A stretch of 64,000 bases of DNA from Oscillospiraceae bacterium (GTDB taxonomy: Bacteria; Bacillota; Clostridia; Oscillospirales; Ruminococcaceae): NCBI GenBank assembly GCA_022835495.1, contig BQOK01000001.1, positions 1,488,001 through 1,552,000 on the forward strand. The letters run 5' to 3'. This document shows positions 8,314 through 17,748 of the stretch, in pieces. The notes under the pieces were generated by a model, which saw only the letters and a program-made list of their open reading frames with translations, was not told the DNA's origin and did not search any database. The stretch's first letter is position 1, and each line of letters opens with the position of its first letter. The translations under genes and the position numbers were made by a program.

Positions 8314-8925
8314 ATGATGAAAATGTTATTAGTATCAATGTTTCAGAATGTCTCTAAATTATTAGAAAAAATAGAACCAGATTTAAGAAATAAGTCTGTA
8401 ACATATATTCCAACTGCAAGTGTCGTCGAAAAGTTAGGTTTCTTTGTTAAAATAGGAAAATGGAATTTGAGGAGACTCGGCCTTGTTGTTGAAGAATTAG
8501 ATGTCTCCACTTCTTCTTATGATACTATCGTAAATACGCTAATAAAGAATGACATTATATATATTGCGGGAGGAAACACCTTTTATCTATTGCAGGAACT
8601 AAGAAAGTCTGGAGCCGACAAGATACTGACCCAGGAAGTGAAAAAAGGAAAATTATTTATTGGCGAGTCTGCAGGGGCAATCGTTATGGCCCCTGATATT
8701 GGATACTCTGCCGTAATGGACTGTGTAGAAAAAGCCCCCGGCTTAAAAGATTACGTTGGACTGGGGCTGATAGACTTCTATGTAGTACCACATTACAAGA
8801 ATTGGAAAATGGGAAAAGCAGCAATGAAAATTATAAACGCATATTCTGACAGCCTGGAATTGAAGATCATTAGTGACAATCAAGCTATACTCGTTGAGGA
8901 TAATGAAGTGAGAATCCTGGAATAG
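8314..8925 (+). CDS. peptidase S51 family protein (dipeptidase E-like)
   Basis: The 203-residue protein has the class I glutamine amidotransferase-like fold expected of peptidase S51: GGNTFYLL (about residues 88-95), the nucleophile elbow GESAGAIV with Ser119, and a downstream VVPHY that would supply the histidine. Members cleave Asp-containing dipeptides or related isopeptides in the cytoplasm; the substrate here is unknown. Start choice is between ATG at 8314 and 8317, and the Shine-Dalgarno is weak. It sits alone, between two hairpin terminators and behind its own -10 box. Codon use is A+T rich. Similar genes are common next to resistance or stress genes in Firmicutes islands. Confidence 0.8.
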   Translation: MMKMLLVSMFQNVSKLLEKIEPDLRNKSVTYIPTASVVEKLGFFVKIGKWNLRRLGLVVEELDVSTSSYDTIVNTLIKNDIIYIAGGNTFYLLQELRKSGADKILTQEVKKGKLFIGESAGAIVMAPDIGYSAVMDCVEKAPGLKDYVGLGLIDFYVVPHYKNWKMGKAAMKIINAYSDSLELKIISDNQAILVEDNEVRILE

Positions 8926-9008
8926 CGACATTCGGTTTTTTGAGTGGAACTAAGTACACCTTATTGATATAAGGCGTAACGAGTTGTACGGAAGGATTTT
9001 ATAAACAA

Positions 9009-9060
9009 GGCTGTCCATCACCTCTGGACAAAATGTCCAGAGGTGATGGACAGCCTTTTA
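9009..9060. terminator. perfect 22-bp stem terminator containing palindrome family A copy 2
   Basis: A 22-base arm beginning GGCTGTCCATCACCTC pairs without mismatch with the opposite arm across a three-base AAA loop, followed by TTTTATTT. It separates converging genes. The core TCTGGACA-AAA-TGTCCAGA is the repeat seen at 7575 and 11590. Confidence 0.85.
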
Positions 9061-9118
9061 TTTAATCTTTTTGTGCATCTGGTTACGCTAGCTGAAACTT
9101 TCGTTGGGATGAGATAAA

Positions 9119-10357
9119 CTATACTTCGATTTTGTGGAAACAACTGCGGGAATAGACGGATACTATACTGGATAGCGCGACAGCCGCCAATAACACGACC
9201 CACGGCAACTCTGCATAACGCTCAAAACACCAGCCAGCAAGCCATTGACCCACAGGCTGAGCACAAAGAATAATTGCCATCAAGCAGGAAAATACCTTGC
9301 CCATTATTTCTTCCGGAACCACCTGTTGGATGAACGCAAACAACTGCACGCGCATTAGTACACCGGCAATCATAGCAAAAAAGCAAGCCGATGTAATGAT
9401 GCTGTAGCCAATTATAGCAGAAACGCCTAACAGCAGTCCTAACACAATCGGTACAAAACACAGAGCTATCAGTAACAGTAATCGGTGTATTTTTTTAATG
9501 GACAATTTTTTTGCCAGCACTCCAGCCAGCACTCCGCCTACTAATCCCCCACCCATCATAACACCTTGCGTCACACCTAGCCATTGGCTGGAAAGCGCAT
9601 ATGTTTGCGTAATCAACACTGGCAAACCGATAATAAGTACTGAACTTGCAAACAGTTCAAACAATGTCATGATAAAGATAATTTTTGCTAAAATCGGTTT
9701 TGTTTTGAACATAAAGCAAAGACTGCAGCCCATATCCTTTTTCACTGTAGCCCACATGTTTCCGGTGGACTCTTGCTTTTTGTGTGGTATTCTAATGAAT
9801 AATTCCATGACCGCAGATAGAAAAAAACATATGGCGCTTACAATAAGCACTATGGGAAGTCCAAACGTTCCATAAAGTACGCCGCCTATGACCGGCCCCA
9901 GCATATTAGACAGTGAATTTACAAGGTTTACGGCGGCGTTTGCTGGAACCAACTTTTTCTCTTCCACCAGCAATGGGATGCTGGCTTGCACCGCCGGGCT
10001 ATACGCCCCTTGAATGGCATAGAGCGCCATCATCAGCACGACTACAATAGCTATGGCTGAAAAATAACCACTTATGGCAATATAGCCAAAAACCAAAGCG
10101 GAGGTAATAAAATCTAAGACAACCATGACACGTTGTTTATCCACACGGTCTGCGATCATGCCTCCCACTGGCGAAAGCAGAATCATAGGTAAAAAAGCCA
10201 GTGCGGAAACCTGCCCAAACAGGGCGGGCGAGCCGCTTTGCTCCAAGATATAGAGCGGTAGAGCAAAGCGAAGAACAGCATTGCCGAACAGCGAGATAAT
10301 TTGGCCTGTCACGACCAGTGTAAAATCCTTGTGCCAAAGTTTTGCTTTTGGTACCAT
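9119..10357 (-). CDS. MFS drug-efflux transporter
   Basis: This 412-residue inner-membrane protein belongs to the MFS_3 (MefA/enterobactin-exporter-like) group of the major facilitator superfamily. About twelve hydrophobic segments are visible, and the loop after segment 2 reads GGMIADRVDKQRVM, the classic MFS motif A. Such proteins export macrolides or other amphipathic compounds by proton antiport; the substrate cannot be read from sequence. ATG at 10357 follows AAGGAGAA. It lies 29 bases downstream of a tetR gene in the same direction, so it is probably cotranscribed with and controlled by that repressor. Codon use is A+T rich relative to core genes. Confidence 0.87.
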   Translation of the reverse strand: MVPKAKLWHKDFTLVVTGQIISLFGNAVLRFALPLYILEQSGSPALFGQVSALAFLPMILLSPVGGMIADRVDKQRVMVVLDFITSALVFGYIAISGYFSAIAIVVVLMMALYAIQGAYSPAVQASIPLLVEEKKLVPANAAVNLVNSLSNMLGPVIGGVLYGTFGLPIVLIVSAICFFLSAVMELFIRIPHKKQESTGNMWATVKKDMGCSLCFMFKTKPILAKIIFIMTLFELFASSVLIIGLPVLITQTYALSSQWLGVTQGVMMGGGLVGGVLAGVLAKKLSIKKIHRLLLLIALCFVPIVLGLLLGVSAIIGYSIITSACFFAMIAGVLMRVQLFAFIQQVVPEEIMGKVFSCLMAIILCAQPVGQWLAGWCFERYAELPWVVLLAAVALSSIVSVYSRSCFHKIEV

Positions 10358-10386
10358 GTGACATTCTCCTTATGTGAGTTATAATT

Positions 10387-11043
10387 TCACGAGTTACTTC
10401 TTGTCATACTATCCTCATAAAAACGGGTCAAATTGTCTCGCAACTCATCCAAATGGCTTTCAGGAGGGTGCACGCAATTTCTCCACAATGTTATCATGGC
10501 ATCAATTCGCCTCTTCCACTTATCCTCATCCGTGGCGGGGCCAAATATTTGATCACTGGTGGAAACAGCTAACATCAAGAGGATTTCCGCTATTTCTTCA
10601 GGATAATCACATGTATAAAACCCGCTGTCCACATACTGTTTAATAATTTCCGTCACCAGCGGAACCGACATTTTCATACGCTGTTCCCGCAGCTTATAGG
10701 TTACGATTGAGCTATCTCCCGATCTGCTGTATTGGAGCAGCTGACTGGAGAAGTTGTTCGCTGTGTCTGTGAAACACAGATACAGCAATCTGTCTTTCGC
10801 CGGCAACCCAATTATGTGATTGCGCACTTCGTCAATCCAATCCCTTATCCCTTTTTCAATTACAGTATCCAGTATTTCTTCTTTGCCAGAGAAGTAATGG
10901 TACATACCGCCCTTAGTGAGTCCAAACGCTTTTTGCAAGTCAGTGATGGTTGTATTTTCATAACCTTTTTTGAGAAATTGATCCAAAGCAATTTGAATCA
11001 GTTTCTCTTTACGTGGCGCAAAGTCTTTCTGGGTGCGTGACAT
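10387..11043 (-). CDS. TetR/AcrR-family transcriptional regulator
   Basis: The 218-residue protein has an N-terminal TetR DNA-binding domain: TTITDLQKAFGLTKGGMYHYF is the helix-turn-helix and recognition helix. The C-terminal two thirds is the variable ligand-binding domain. A longer frame reaches 11118, but ATG at 11043 is right behind AGGAGG, so the shorter form is chosen. It is transcribed towards the efflux gene and probably represses both genes until a drug-like ligand binds. This is inferred from context and the family's normal behaviour. Confidence 0.88.
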   Translation of the reverse strand: MSRTQKDFAPRKEKLIQIALDQFLKKGYENTTITDLQKAFGLTKGGMYHYFSGKEEILDTVIEKGIRDWIDEVRNHIIGLPAKDRLLYLCFTDTANNFSSQLLQYSRSGDSSIVTYKLREQRMKMSVPLVTEIIKQYVDSGFYTCDYPEEIAEILLMLAVSTSDQIFGPATDEDKWKRRIDAMITLWRNCVHPPESHLDELRDNLTRFYEDSMTRSNS

Positions 11044-11060
11044 ATTATTCCTCCTGATAT

Positions 11061-11111
11061 TTAAACCGAACGCGGTATAATTATGATAACATGGACATCC
11101 ACACATGTCAA
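11061..11111 (-). promoter_or_regulatory. promoter and candidate operator of tetR-MFS pair
   Basis: On the minus strand, TTGACA (11106-11111), 17 bases, TATCAT (11083-11088). Just downstream the sequence AAACCGAACGCGGT contains the small inverted repeat ACCG-n4-CGGT (11065-11076), a plausible TetR site. Confidence 0.65.
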
Positions 11112-11182
11112 TTATCAATTTTTTTGGTGGTCTGGGGTCTAAAAAACCAGCATATAAGTTGAAATATTGGATTGCGCACTAA

Positions 11183-11219
11183 TGGCAAGCGGGGCAAGCG
11201 TATAACACTTGCTATTTTT
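11183..11219. repeat. dispersed repeat, family B copy 1
   Basis: TGGCAAGCGGGGCAAG followed by an imperfect GCAAG...CTTGC palindrome and TATTTTTG. Related copies lie at 58303 and 60252. Confidence 0.55.
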
Positions 11220-11589
11220 GCGTCCCCGGCGCTATCGCGCTTCCCCTTATCCCTGCCGGGGTCGTGATCCTCAGCAAATGGCCGATGTTCGTCCTCCCCG
11301 GGACAAGGCTCCGCAGAGCCTTAAAGCAGCGGGGCTCCAGGGGTCTAATTGTCCACGCTTCAGCCTTAAATGTTACGCTTTGAAGCCCAAAACAGGGGCA
11401 GGCTATAGAAAGATACCACCCCCCTCCAAACCGGACCCGCAAAACCTTGAAACAAGTGGTTTGTTTAGGGATAAAAGGGAACAGGCCGGCCCCAAATTTC
11501 GTGTATGTTTCGTTTCCAAACGCTTCGCTTTTTTAGTTCGCGTATTCAACCTTATCCCCCAAGGTCATATTGACGAGATACGTCAGCCT

Positions 11590-11607
11590 CTGGACAAAAT
11601 GTCCAGA
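11590..11607. repeat. dispersed palindrome, family A copy 3
   Basis: TCTGGACA-AA-TGTCCAGA type perfect inverted repeat (eight-base arms). Same core as 7575 and 9022. Confidence 0.6.
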
Positions 11608-11690
11608 AGTGCGTGGAGTAATGCCATCGACAGGACGATCCCACCTTGCCCATATAGTGTCCGCCGCAATTTTCCCATGTGCGCAAAAAC

Positions 11691-11725
11691 GCCGCCCATT
11701 GTCTCCAATGGCGGCATTTTGTTGT
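11691..11725 (+). terminator. intrinsic terminator-like hairpin
   Basis: GCCGCCCATTG pairs with CAATGGCGGC with one bulged C, then ATTTTGTT. No gene on the plus strand feeds it, so it may be a relic. On the minus strand no T tract follows. Confidence 0.5.
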
Positions 11726-11807
11726 AGGTTGGCACCTGTGTTTTCAGCTGTTTTATTATGCCCTTGTCAAGAACCTTTACATATTCTCAAGTTTTTAATC
11801 AATTTAT

Positions 11808-12296
11808 TTAGGCACACAGAATATAACGACTACTTTCAGCATCTAATAATGCAAAGCCGCATGATAATAACGTTTTTTCTGATGCCTTATTCTCTTTGTC
11901 AATGTCGGCGGTAATTCTTCGGGCGTCTGGAAACGAGAACACTTTACGCACAAGTAGTGTCACCATTTCCCGACCCAAACCTTTTCCAAGATACGCTTCT
12001 TCACCTATCAGATAGTCAATCCCGTATGAACCCGATATGGGCATTGTTCCAAAATCCTCATCGTTGCTATCTTCACATTTATAGTATTGGCACAATCCAA
12101 TCGGACACCCTTGAGATAGTACAATAAGGTGTGTTAACCAATGAAATTCTCCGTTGCGTTCTTTCAACTCATATATCCAATCACTAATTGAAACACCCAA
12201 ATGCGGTATTTCATACCACCTTTTCACATGTTCCCTATTCAGCCAGTTTTCAACTAACGATATATCATTATCGTTTAGCAGTCTTAGTTCTAACAT
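11808..12296 (-). CDS. GNAT-family acetyltransferase
   Basis: The 162-residue product has a single GNAT fold. The acetyl-CoA loop reads YLGKGLGREMV (about residues 103-113), preceded by GIDYLIGEE, and the C-terminal part ends ALLDAESSRYILCA. The layout resembles the aminoglycoside 6'-N-acetyltransferase-like Acetyltransf_8 group, but no substrate can be assigned. ATG at 12296 follows AGGTGA by 5 bases; a GTG nine bases upstream is an alternative. It is monocistronic within the accessory island and A+T rich. Confidence 0.8.
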   Translation of the reverse strand: MLELRLLNDNDISLVENWLNREHVKRWYEIPHLGVSISDWIYELKERNGEFHWLTHLIVLSQGCPIGLCQYYKCEDSNDEDFGTMPISGSYGIDYLIGEEAYLGKGLGREMVTLLVRKVFSFPDARRITADIDKENKASEKTLLSCGFALLDAESSRYILCA

Positions 12297-12312
12297 TATA
12301 TTCACCTACAGT

Positions 12313-12473
12313 CTATTTTTTCTTACCCCTTTGTGGCACATAACTTTTCGCCAACTCGGATTTTTGGACAATTCGTGTCAGCCATTGTTTTCCGCCTCTG
12401 TCAGCTTGTTGTAGTGCAGCTTTGTCTGCTTGCAGAACACCATCAGCAGTTGTTCCGCCGGCTGCTGAAATAG
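12313..12473 (-). other. unidentified open frame downstream of the DUF3795 gene
   Basis: A frame on the minus strand, open from 12534 to the stop at 12313, ends in a hydrophilic tail (GGKQWLTRIVQKSELAKSY, then PQRGKKK). The composition looks protein-like, but its first 60 bases overlap the end of the DUF3795 gene in another frame and no ribosome site is visible. It may be a decayed C-terminus. Confidence 0.25.
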
Positions 12474-12962
12474 TCACCCTCCGCATACACGCAGGTCTTT
12501 TAGGGGTTCCTGGATTGTCAACGCCAATCTGCATGCCCCCTTATATGCTTGTTTCATGCTTTCTTGACACGCGCTGCACTCTCTGTCATGGATAGAAATG
12601 ATACCGCCGCATTTGGGACAAGTATATTTCCCTTTCTGCTGCTCCATGAACCTTTCCAAACCGTGCTGACGAACAAACTCACTATTCTCCATAAGGCTCG
12701 CCTGATACCTTTTGTTGTAGCTTTTTTCAAGGTTTTTTATCAGCTTGCAGGGATAATCGGGACATTCAAAACAATAGGACAGCCCTTTGCCCTTGATGCA
12801 ATCTTTTATCTTGCACTTACGGCAGTGTTCCGGTTTGCCCATGTCGCTGTTCAAGCAACCGGCACACGGCTTTTTATGATAACAATGCTTATAGCAAACC
12901 AAACAGTTCATGCCGCAGGGGGCAAACATAGCCGTATCAATTTTTTCTGTTGGCATTTTCAT
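12474..12962 (-). CDS. DUF3795-type cysteine-rich protein
   Basis: The 162-residue product is rich in cysteine pairs: CGMNCLVCYKHC at the start, CAGC, CRKCKIKDC, CFECPDYPC and CPKCGG with CSAC near the end. This is the pattern of DUF3795 proteins, thought to bind zinc or iron-sulfur centres; no function is established. ATG at 12962 lies behind GGAGG, whereas the longer open frame to 13223 has no start signal. The last 20 residues (LTIQEPLKDLRVCGG) do not look like the family and may come from a frameshift or junction near 12540. Confidence 0.7.
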   Translation of the reverse strand: MKMPTEKIDTAMFAPCGMNCLVCYKHCYHKKPCAGCLNSDMGKPEHCRKCKIKDCIKGKGLSYCFECPDYPCKLIKNLEKSYNKRYQASLMENSEFVRQHGLERFMEQQKGKYTCPKCGGIISIHDRECSACQESMKQAYKGACRLALTIQEPLKDLRVCGG

Positions 12963-13379
12963 GGCTCGCCCTCCTTGCCGGCTTACGGTTTTTTTCATTC
13001 TACCACAAATCCGAGAGCGTGGAAATAGTGTGTTTTTCAGCGGGATTTCGAACCTTTTGGATATACGGGACGGGCGGTCAAAAAAAGTGTAGACTTGTGT
13101 TAGTTCATCGATGGACAGGCACAAGTGAATGACCGCCTGAAAGAGATACCGCCGGCTGGGGAAGTACCGCCATAACGCCGCAACTTGTGGACAAAATGAA
13201 TTTGTGGAAAAAATTATCTGCAAGGGCCGGGAAGGGGGCGCTGCCGGAGGGGAGATCTTTGTTTTGGCCCCAAAGGCCCTGCCGCAGGAGCGTTTTTGGG
13301 GCCCGGCAAGAGGAACGCCTTTTGCACAAACGGCGACAAAAAGGCCGCAAAAAACTGCAAAATGTATGGCTTGCGCCCC
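12963..13379. other. non-coding stretch between island and ftsZ
   Basis: No complete gene is seen. On the plus strand a 24-codon open tail (FIDGQAQVNDRLKEIPPAG, ending in TAA at 13173-13175) could be the last trace of a gene such as ftsQ, but this is weak. GGCCCCAAA/TTTGGGGCC (13266-13303) forms a hairpin. Confidence 0.4.
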
Positions 13380-13408
13380 TTGAATTTGTGGCCCCAGTCT
13401 GTTATTCT
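13380..13408 (+). promoter_or_regulatory. putative ftsZ promoter
   Basis: TTGAAT, 17 bases, TATTCT, then an A+T-rich stretch. About 85 bases upstream of the ftsZ start. It would make ftsZ independent of the murA transcript. Confidence 0.5.
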
Positions 13409-13494
13409 AATAATAGCTTTATTTATATATAGTGGCAGACCTATGCCCTGAACACAAAACCAAGGATATAAAACACGTAGGGGGAAGTTTTAAG

Positions 13495-14652
<1,158 letters not shown>

Positions 14653-14693
14653 GGGCAGCCGCTTGAACCCATTATGGAAAGGAGGCCGCGCGC

Positions 14694-15665
14694 ATGCCGG
14701 AGGGCAAGCCGGGGGAGTTCAAAACCTCGCTCATGGGCTTTAAAAAGGCGGACGTGCTGGCCTATGTGGACGAGCTGGCCGCCAAGTCGCTGGCCGAGCA
14801 GCAGGAACACGAGCAAAAGGCCGCCCAGCTGCAAAAAGAGCTGGACGGGCTGAGGGCAGACAACGATCTGCTGATGGAAAAGACCCGCGAGGTGTGCGAC
14901 AAGCTCACCGGGGAAGAAAAGCGGGCCGTTGACGCCGAAACGCGCGCCAAGGCCCTGGCCGAACAGCTTCTGCATTTGGAGGAAACGGCCAATACATACA
15001 AAAACCGCCTGTTCACTAAGGAACAGGAAGCGGTGGTGCTGAAAAGCGACAACCAGCGCCTGACCGAGCTGCTTGCCACCCGCCAGCAGGAGATCGAGGT
15101 GGCCCGCACCCAGGCACAGCAGGCCGAACAGGCAAGAGCGCAGGAGCGGCAGCAGGCTGCCCGGCGACAGGAGGAACTGGAACGCGAGCAGGCCAACAGG
15201 CTGGAAGAGGAGCGGGCCAGGTGCGCGCGGCAGTTGGAGAGCGAGCAGCAGGCTGCGCAGCGCGAAGTGGAGCTGGGCAAGGCCCACCTGGCTGAGCAGG
15301 CGCGCAGGGAAAAGCAGGAACTGCAGCAGGGCGCGCAGCAGATCGCGGACTCGGTGCTGCTGCTGCGCAGCCAGCTGGACGAGGTGGACCGGAAGATCGC
15401 CCAGGCCGCCCAGCAGCTGCAAAACGCCACCAGGGGAATTTATGCCGCGCTGGGAGAAACCGAGGGAAGCCTGGAGCAGCTGGGCGCGCAGGTGGAACAG
15501 TTCCCCCGGTGCGAAGCGCCCAAAAAAGAAACCCCGACGCAGGAGCCGGAGCGGCGGCGTGCCGCTTCGGGCGCACACCGCCCGGCCCGCCGCCGCACGC
15601 TGAGCGACGGCCTGCTGGAATTGCTGGACCGGGTGCTGAAAGAAAAAAGCGAAGATTCAAGGTGA
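14694..15665 (+). CDS. DivIVA-like coiled-coil protein
   Basis: This 323-residue protein starts with FKTSLMGFKKADVLAYVDEL, which matches the membrane-curvature-binding N-terminal motif of DivIVA/GpsB-type proteins, then a long Glu/Gln/Ala/Arg-rich coiled coil (about 35-265), and a basic Pro/Arg-rich C-terminus. It has no predicted membrane segment. DivIVA relatives mark division sites and recruit wall or chromosome factors. ATG follows AAAGGAGG, and the gene is 41 bases after ftsZ with no terminator between, so it is probably cotranscribed with ftsZ. The exact family is inferred from the N-terminal motif. Confidence 0.75.
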   Translation: MPEGKPGEFKTSLMGFKKADVLAYVDELAAKSLAEQQEHEQKAAQLQKELDGLRADNDLLMEKTREVCDKLTGEEKRAVDAETRAKALAEQLLHLEETANTYKNRLFTKEQEAVVLKSDNQRLTELLATRQQEIEVARTQAQQAEQARAQERQQAARRQEELEREQANRLEEERARCARQLESEQQAAQREVELGKAHLAEQARREKQELQQGAQQIADSVLLLRSQLDEVDRKIAQAAQQLQNATRGIYAALGETEGSLEQLGAQVEQFPRCEAPKKETPTQEPERRRAASGAHRPARRRTLSDGLLELLDRVLKEKSEDSR

Positions 15666-15700
15666 AAGAGCAAGGGGGGCTTCCCCCCTTGCTCTTTTGA
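15665..15700 (+). terminator. intrinsic terminator after the divIVA-like gene
   Basis: AAAGAGCAAGGGGGG and CCCCCCTTGCTCTTT pair perfectly over CTT and end in T residues. Confidence 0.85.
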
Positions 15701-15718
15701 CAAAAGGTGGGAAAGAGG

Positions 15719-17629
15719 ATGAAAGAGAAGCTCCGATGGTGGGGCGGGCCCTTTGCCGATGCGCTGAAAAGGGCCTGGGAAAATTGCGGCAGATTTGAAA
15801 AATTGCTGGCAGGGGCGGTGGCAGGGTTCTGCGCCGTTTGCATTTCGGGCCTATTGGTGGCCTATGGCGGAACGGTGCTGATGATTTGGCTGGCCTTATT
15901 GGTTCAGGCAGGTTTGGTTTGGCTGATCGCTAAAACAGAAAAAATTGCTTTTCCCCAGCAGGAAAAGGAGAAATCCCTTTATCGCGCGTTTGCAGCGGCG
16001 GCGGTTGTGGGATTGATCCTTTTTGCTGCGCTGATTTATTGGCGAAAAATCGTGTACTACTACGACTATATCAACTACTATAAAAAGCAAATTACCATGG
16101 CGGCAACGTTTTCCAACAACGGCTTTTATGCGATGCGCGTTTTGGCGGAAAGCCTGCTGATGGGCGACTACAAGATGTTCATGAACATGTTTATCGCGGT
16201 GCCGTTTGTATTTACGACCCGCACGGTGAACGCGTTCATGATGAGTTACTTTTTCACCTGCATTCTGCCTATTTATTATGTGTGGCTTTTGGTGGCGAAG
16301 AAGCTGGGCAAGCTGTGCGGGGTGTGCCACTGGAAGCTCTATTATGGGGTGTGCGGGCTGCTTTTGGCCGCGTGGCCATTTTTAATGCATCCCCTGACCC
16401 ATGGGATGCCGGACGCTTTTGGGCTTGTGTTTGTGGGGCTTATTCTGCTTGTTACGGTGGAGTATCGCTTTGAAACCGTGGAACCGCTGCGGCTGATCTG
16501 CATTTTTATCGCCACGTTCTGCCTTATCCTTACCCGCCGGTGGTATATGTATTTCGTGGTTGCTTATTATTGCTGCTATGCGCTGATGACGCTTATCCTG
16601 GCCGGAAAGGCTTTTCGGCGTGTTTTTAAAAACATCGCTGTTTTTGGCATTTGTTCCGCGGCGGGCATTCTGGCGCCGCTTTGCCTGACCTTCAAAAATA
16701 TTTTTTCCTATGATTACGCCGACCGCTACGGCGCGTTTTACGGCGGTGGTTTTTGGGAAAACGTTCACAGCCAGATCGGCTATCTTGGCTGGGCGTTCCT
16801 CCTTTTGATTGCCGCGGGAGTGGTTTACTGCCTGGTCAAAAAGGAGCTGCGGGCGATGGCGCTGGTCATGTGCGGGGCGTGGCTGGGCGGGATGCTGCTG
16901 TTTACCCGAATTCAGTCGTTTGGGTACCACCAAAGCCTGATCTTGATCCCGACATACCTGTTTTTCCTGTTTGGGAGCTTTGCCCTTGCAGGCGCCATGC
17001 ACAAAAAGGCGATGGCAAGGCTGTGTTCCGGTGCATGCGGGGTGGTATTGGCCGCAAACTTTGCCGCCGCGCTTCCCGCCGGGGGAGCGGCGACGATGGG
17101 CGGACTGATGGGGAATGTGGCGCTTGACACCACGCGAAGGACCGATTTGGCACAGATTGACCAAATGGTGGACTGGATTTTGGAGAACTGCGCCCCCGGG
17201 GAAACGGCATACATCAATGCCGGAGGAGAATATGCGGCGCAGGTGTTTTCGGCAAGCCGTGAGCCTGACGATCTGGAAGGGATCATTGTGTGGGAGCTGA
17301 GCGTGCCTTCCACCCACGGCCTGCCCACCCCAATTTGCGATGCAAAGCTGTTTTTTGTGCCGGATAAACCGGGGATGACAGAACTGATACAACGCGTGAA
17401 TGAGGCGATGAAGGAGGAGAACCCTTTGTCGCAGCATTATCGCAAAATAAAGGAGTTCCCGTTCCCGACAGGGGTGACGTTTACTGCGTATGAACGCATC
17501 CAGCCGGCCGATGAGGAAGAGCTTGCTTTTCTGCTGAGCCTTTTTGAGGACTATGATGAGCGGTGGCCGGATTTGTTCAGCCAAACCGCCCAAGGGTATG
17601 CAATGGAGCATGGAATCCCCTGGCAATGA
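15719..17629 (+). CDS. large polytopic membrane protein, GT-C-like
   Basis: The 636-residue product has about eleven hydrophobic segments between residues 30 and 470, followed by a soluble C-terminal domain of about 165 residues. An extracytoplasmic stretch after segment 3 (YYDYINYYKKQ) and the overall plan recall GT-C glycosyltransferases or O-antigen-ligase-type proteins, but no catalytic motif can be named with certainty. The start at 15719 is preceded by AAAGGTGG at 8 bases; GTG at 15707 is less likely. It stands alone between two strong terminators. Codon use is slightly less G+C rich than its neighbours. A role in surface glycan synthesis is only an inference. Confidence 0.55.
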   Translation: MKEKLRWWGGPFADALKRAWENCGRFEKLLAGAVAGFCAVCISGLLVAYGGTVLMIWLALLVQAGLVWLIAKTEKIAFPQQEKEKSLYRAFAAAAVVGLILFAALIYWRKIVYYYDYINYYKKQITMAATFSNNGFYAMRVLAESLLMGDYKMFMNMFIAVPFVFTTRTVNAFMMSYFFTCILPIYYVWLLVAKKLGKLCGVCHWKLYYGVCGLLLAAWPFLMHPLTHGMPDAFGLVFVGLILLVTVEYRFETVEPLRLICIFIATFCLILTRRWYMYFVVAYYCCYALMTLILAGKAFRRVFKNIAVFGICSAAGILAPLCLTFKNIFSYDYADRYGAFYGGGFWENVHSQIGYLGWAFLLLIAAGVVYCLVKKELRAMALVMCGAWLGGMLLFTRIQSFGYHQSLILIPTYLFFLFGSFALAGAMHKKAMARLCSGACGVVLAANFAAALPAGGAATMGGLMGNVALDTTRRTDLAQIDQMVDWILENCAPGETAYINAGGEYAAQVFSASREPDDLEGIIVWELSVPSTHGLPTPICDAKLFFVPDKPGMTELIQRVNEAMKEENPLSQHYRKIKEFPFPTGVTFTAYERIQPADEEELAFLLSLFEDYDERWPDLFSQTAQGYAMEHGIPWQ

Positions 17630-17699
17630 GCGTTTGAAACAGAGCCTTTGGGAAAAAGCGGGGACAAAAAGCACACTGGCAGCAGTTTGAACACAGTAA

Positions 17700-17748
17700 A
17701 AACGGGGCTGTCTGAAAGCTAGCTTTCAGACAGCCCCGTTTGGTTTTT
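17700..17748. terminator. 42-bp perfect palindrome, bidirectional terminator
   Basis: AAACGGGGCTGTCTGAAAGC continues to its own complement without a break (17700-17741), followed by TGGTTTTTT. It serves the converging genes on both sides. Confidence 0.9.

Larger units (their letters stand above)
11112..11807. other. 696-base non-coding stretch with repeats
   Basis: No gene is supported. The stretch holds a family B repeat (11183-11219), family A palindrome copy 3 (11590-11607) and a terminator hairpin (11691-11725). Short open frames are interrupted and lack ribosome sites. Confidence 0.5.
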
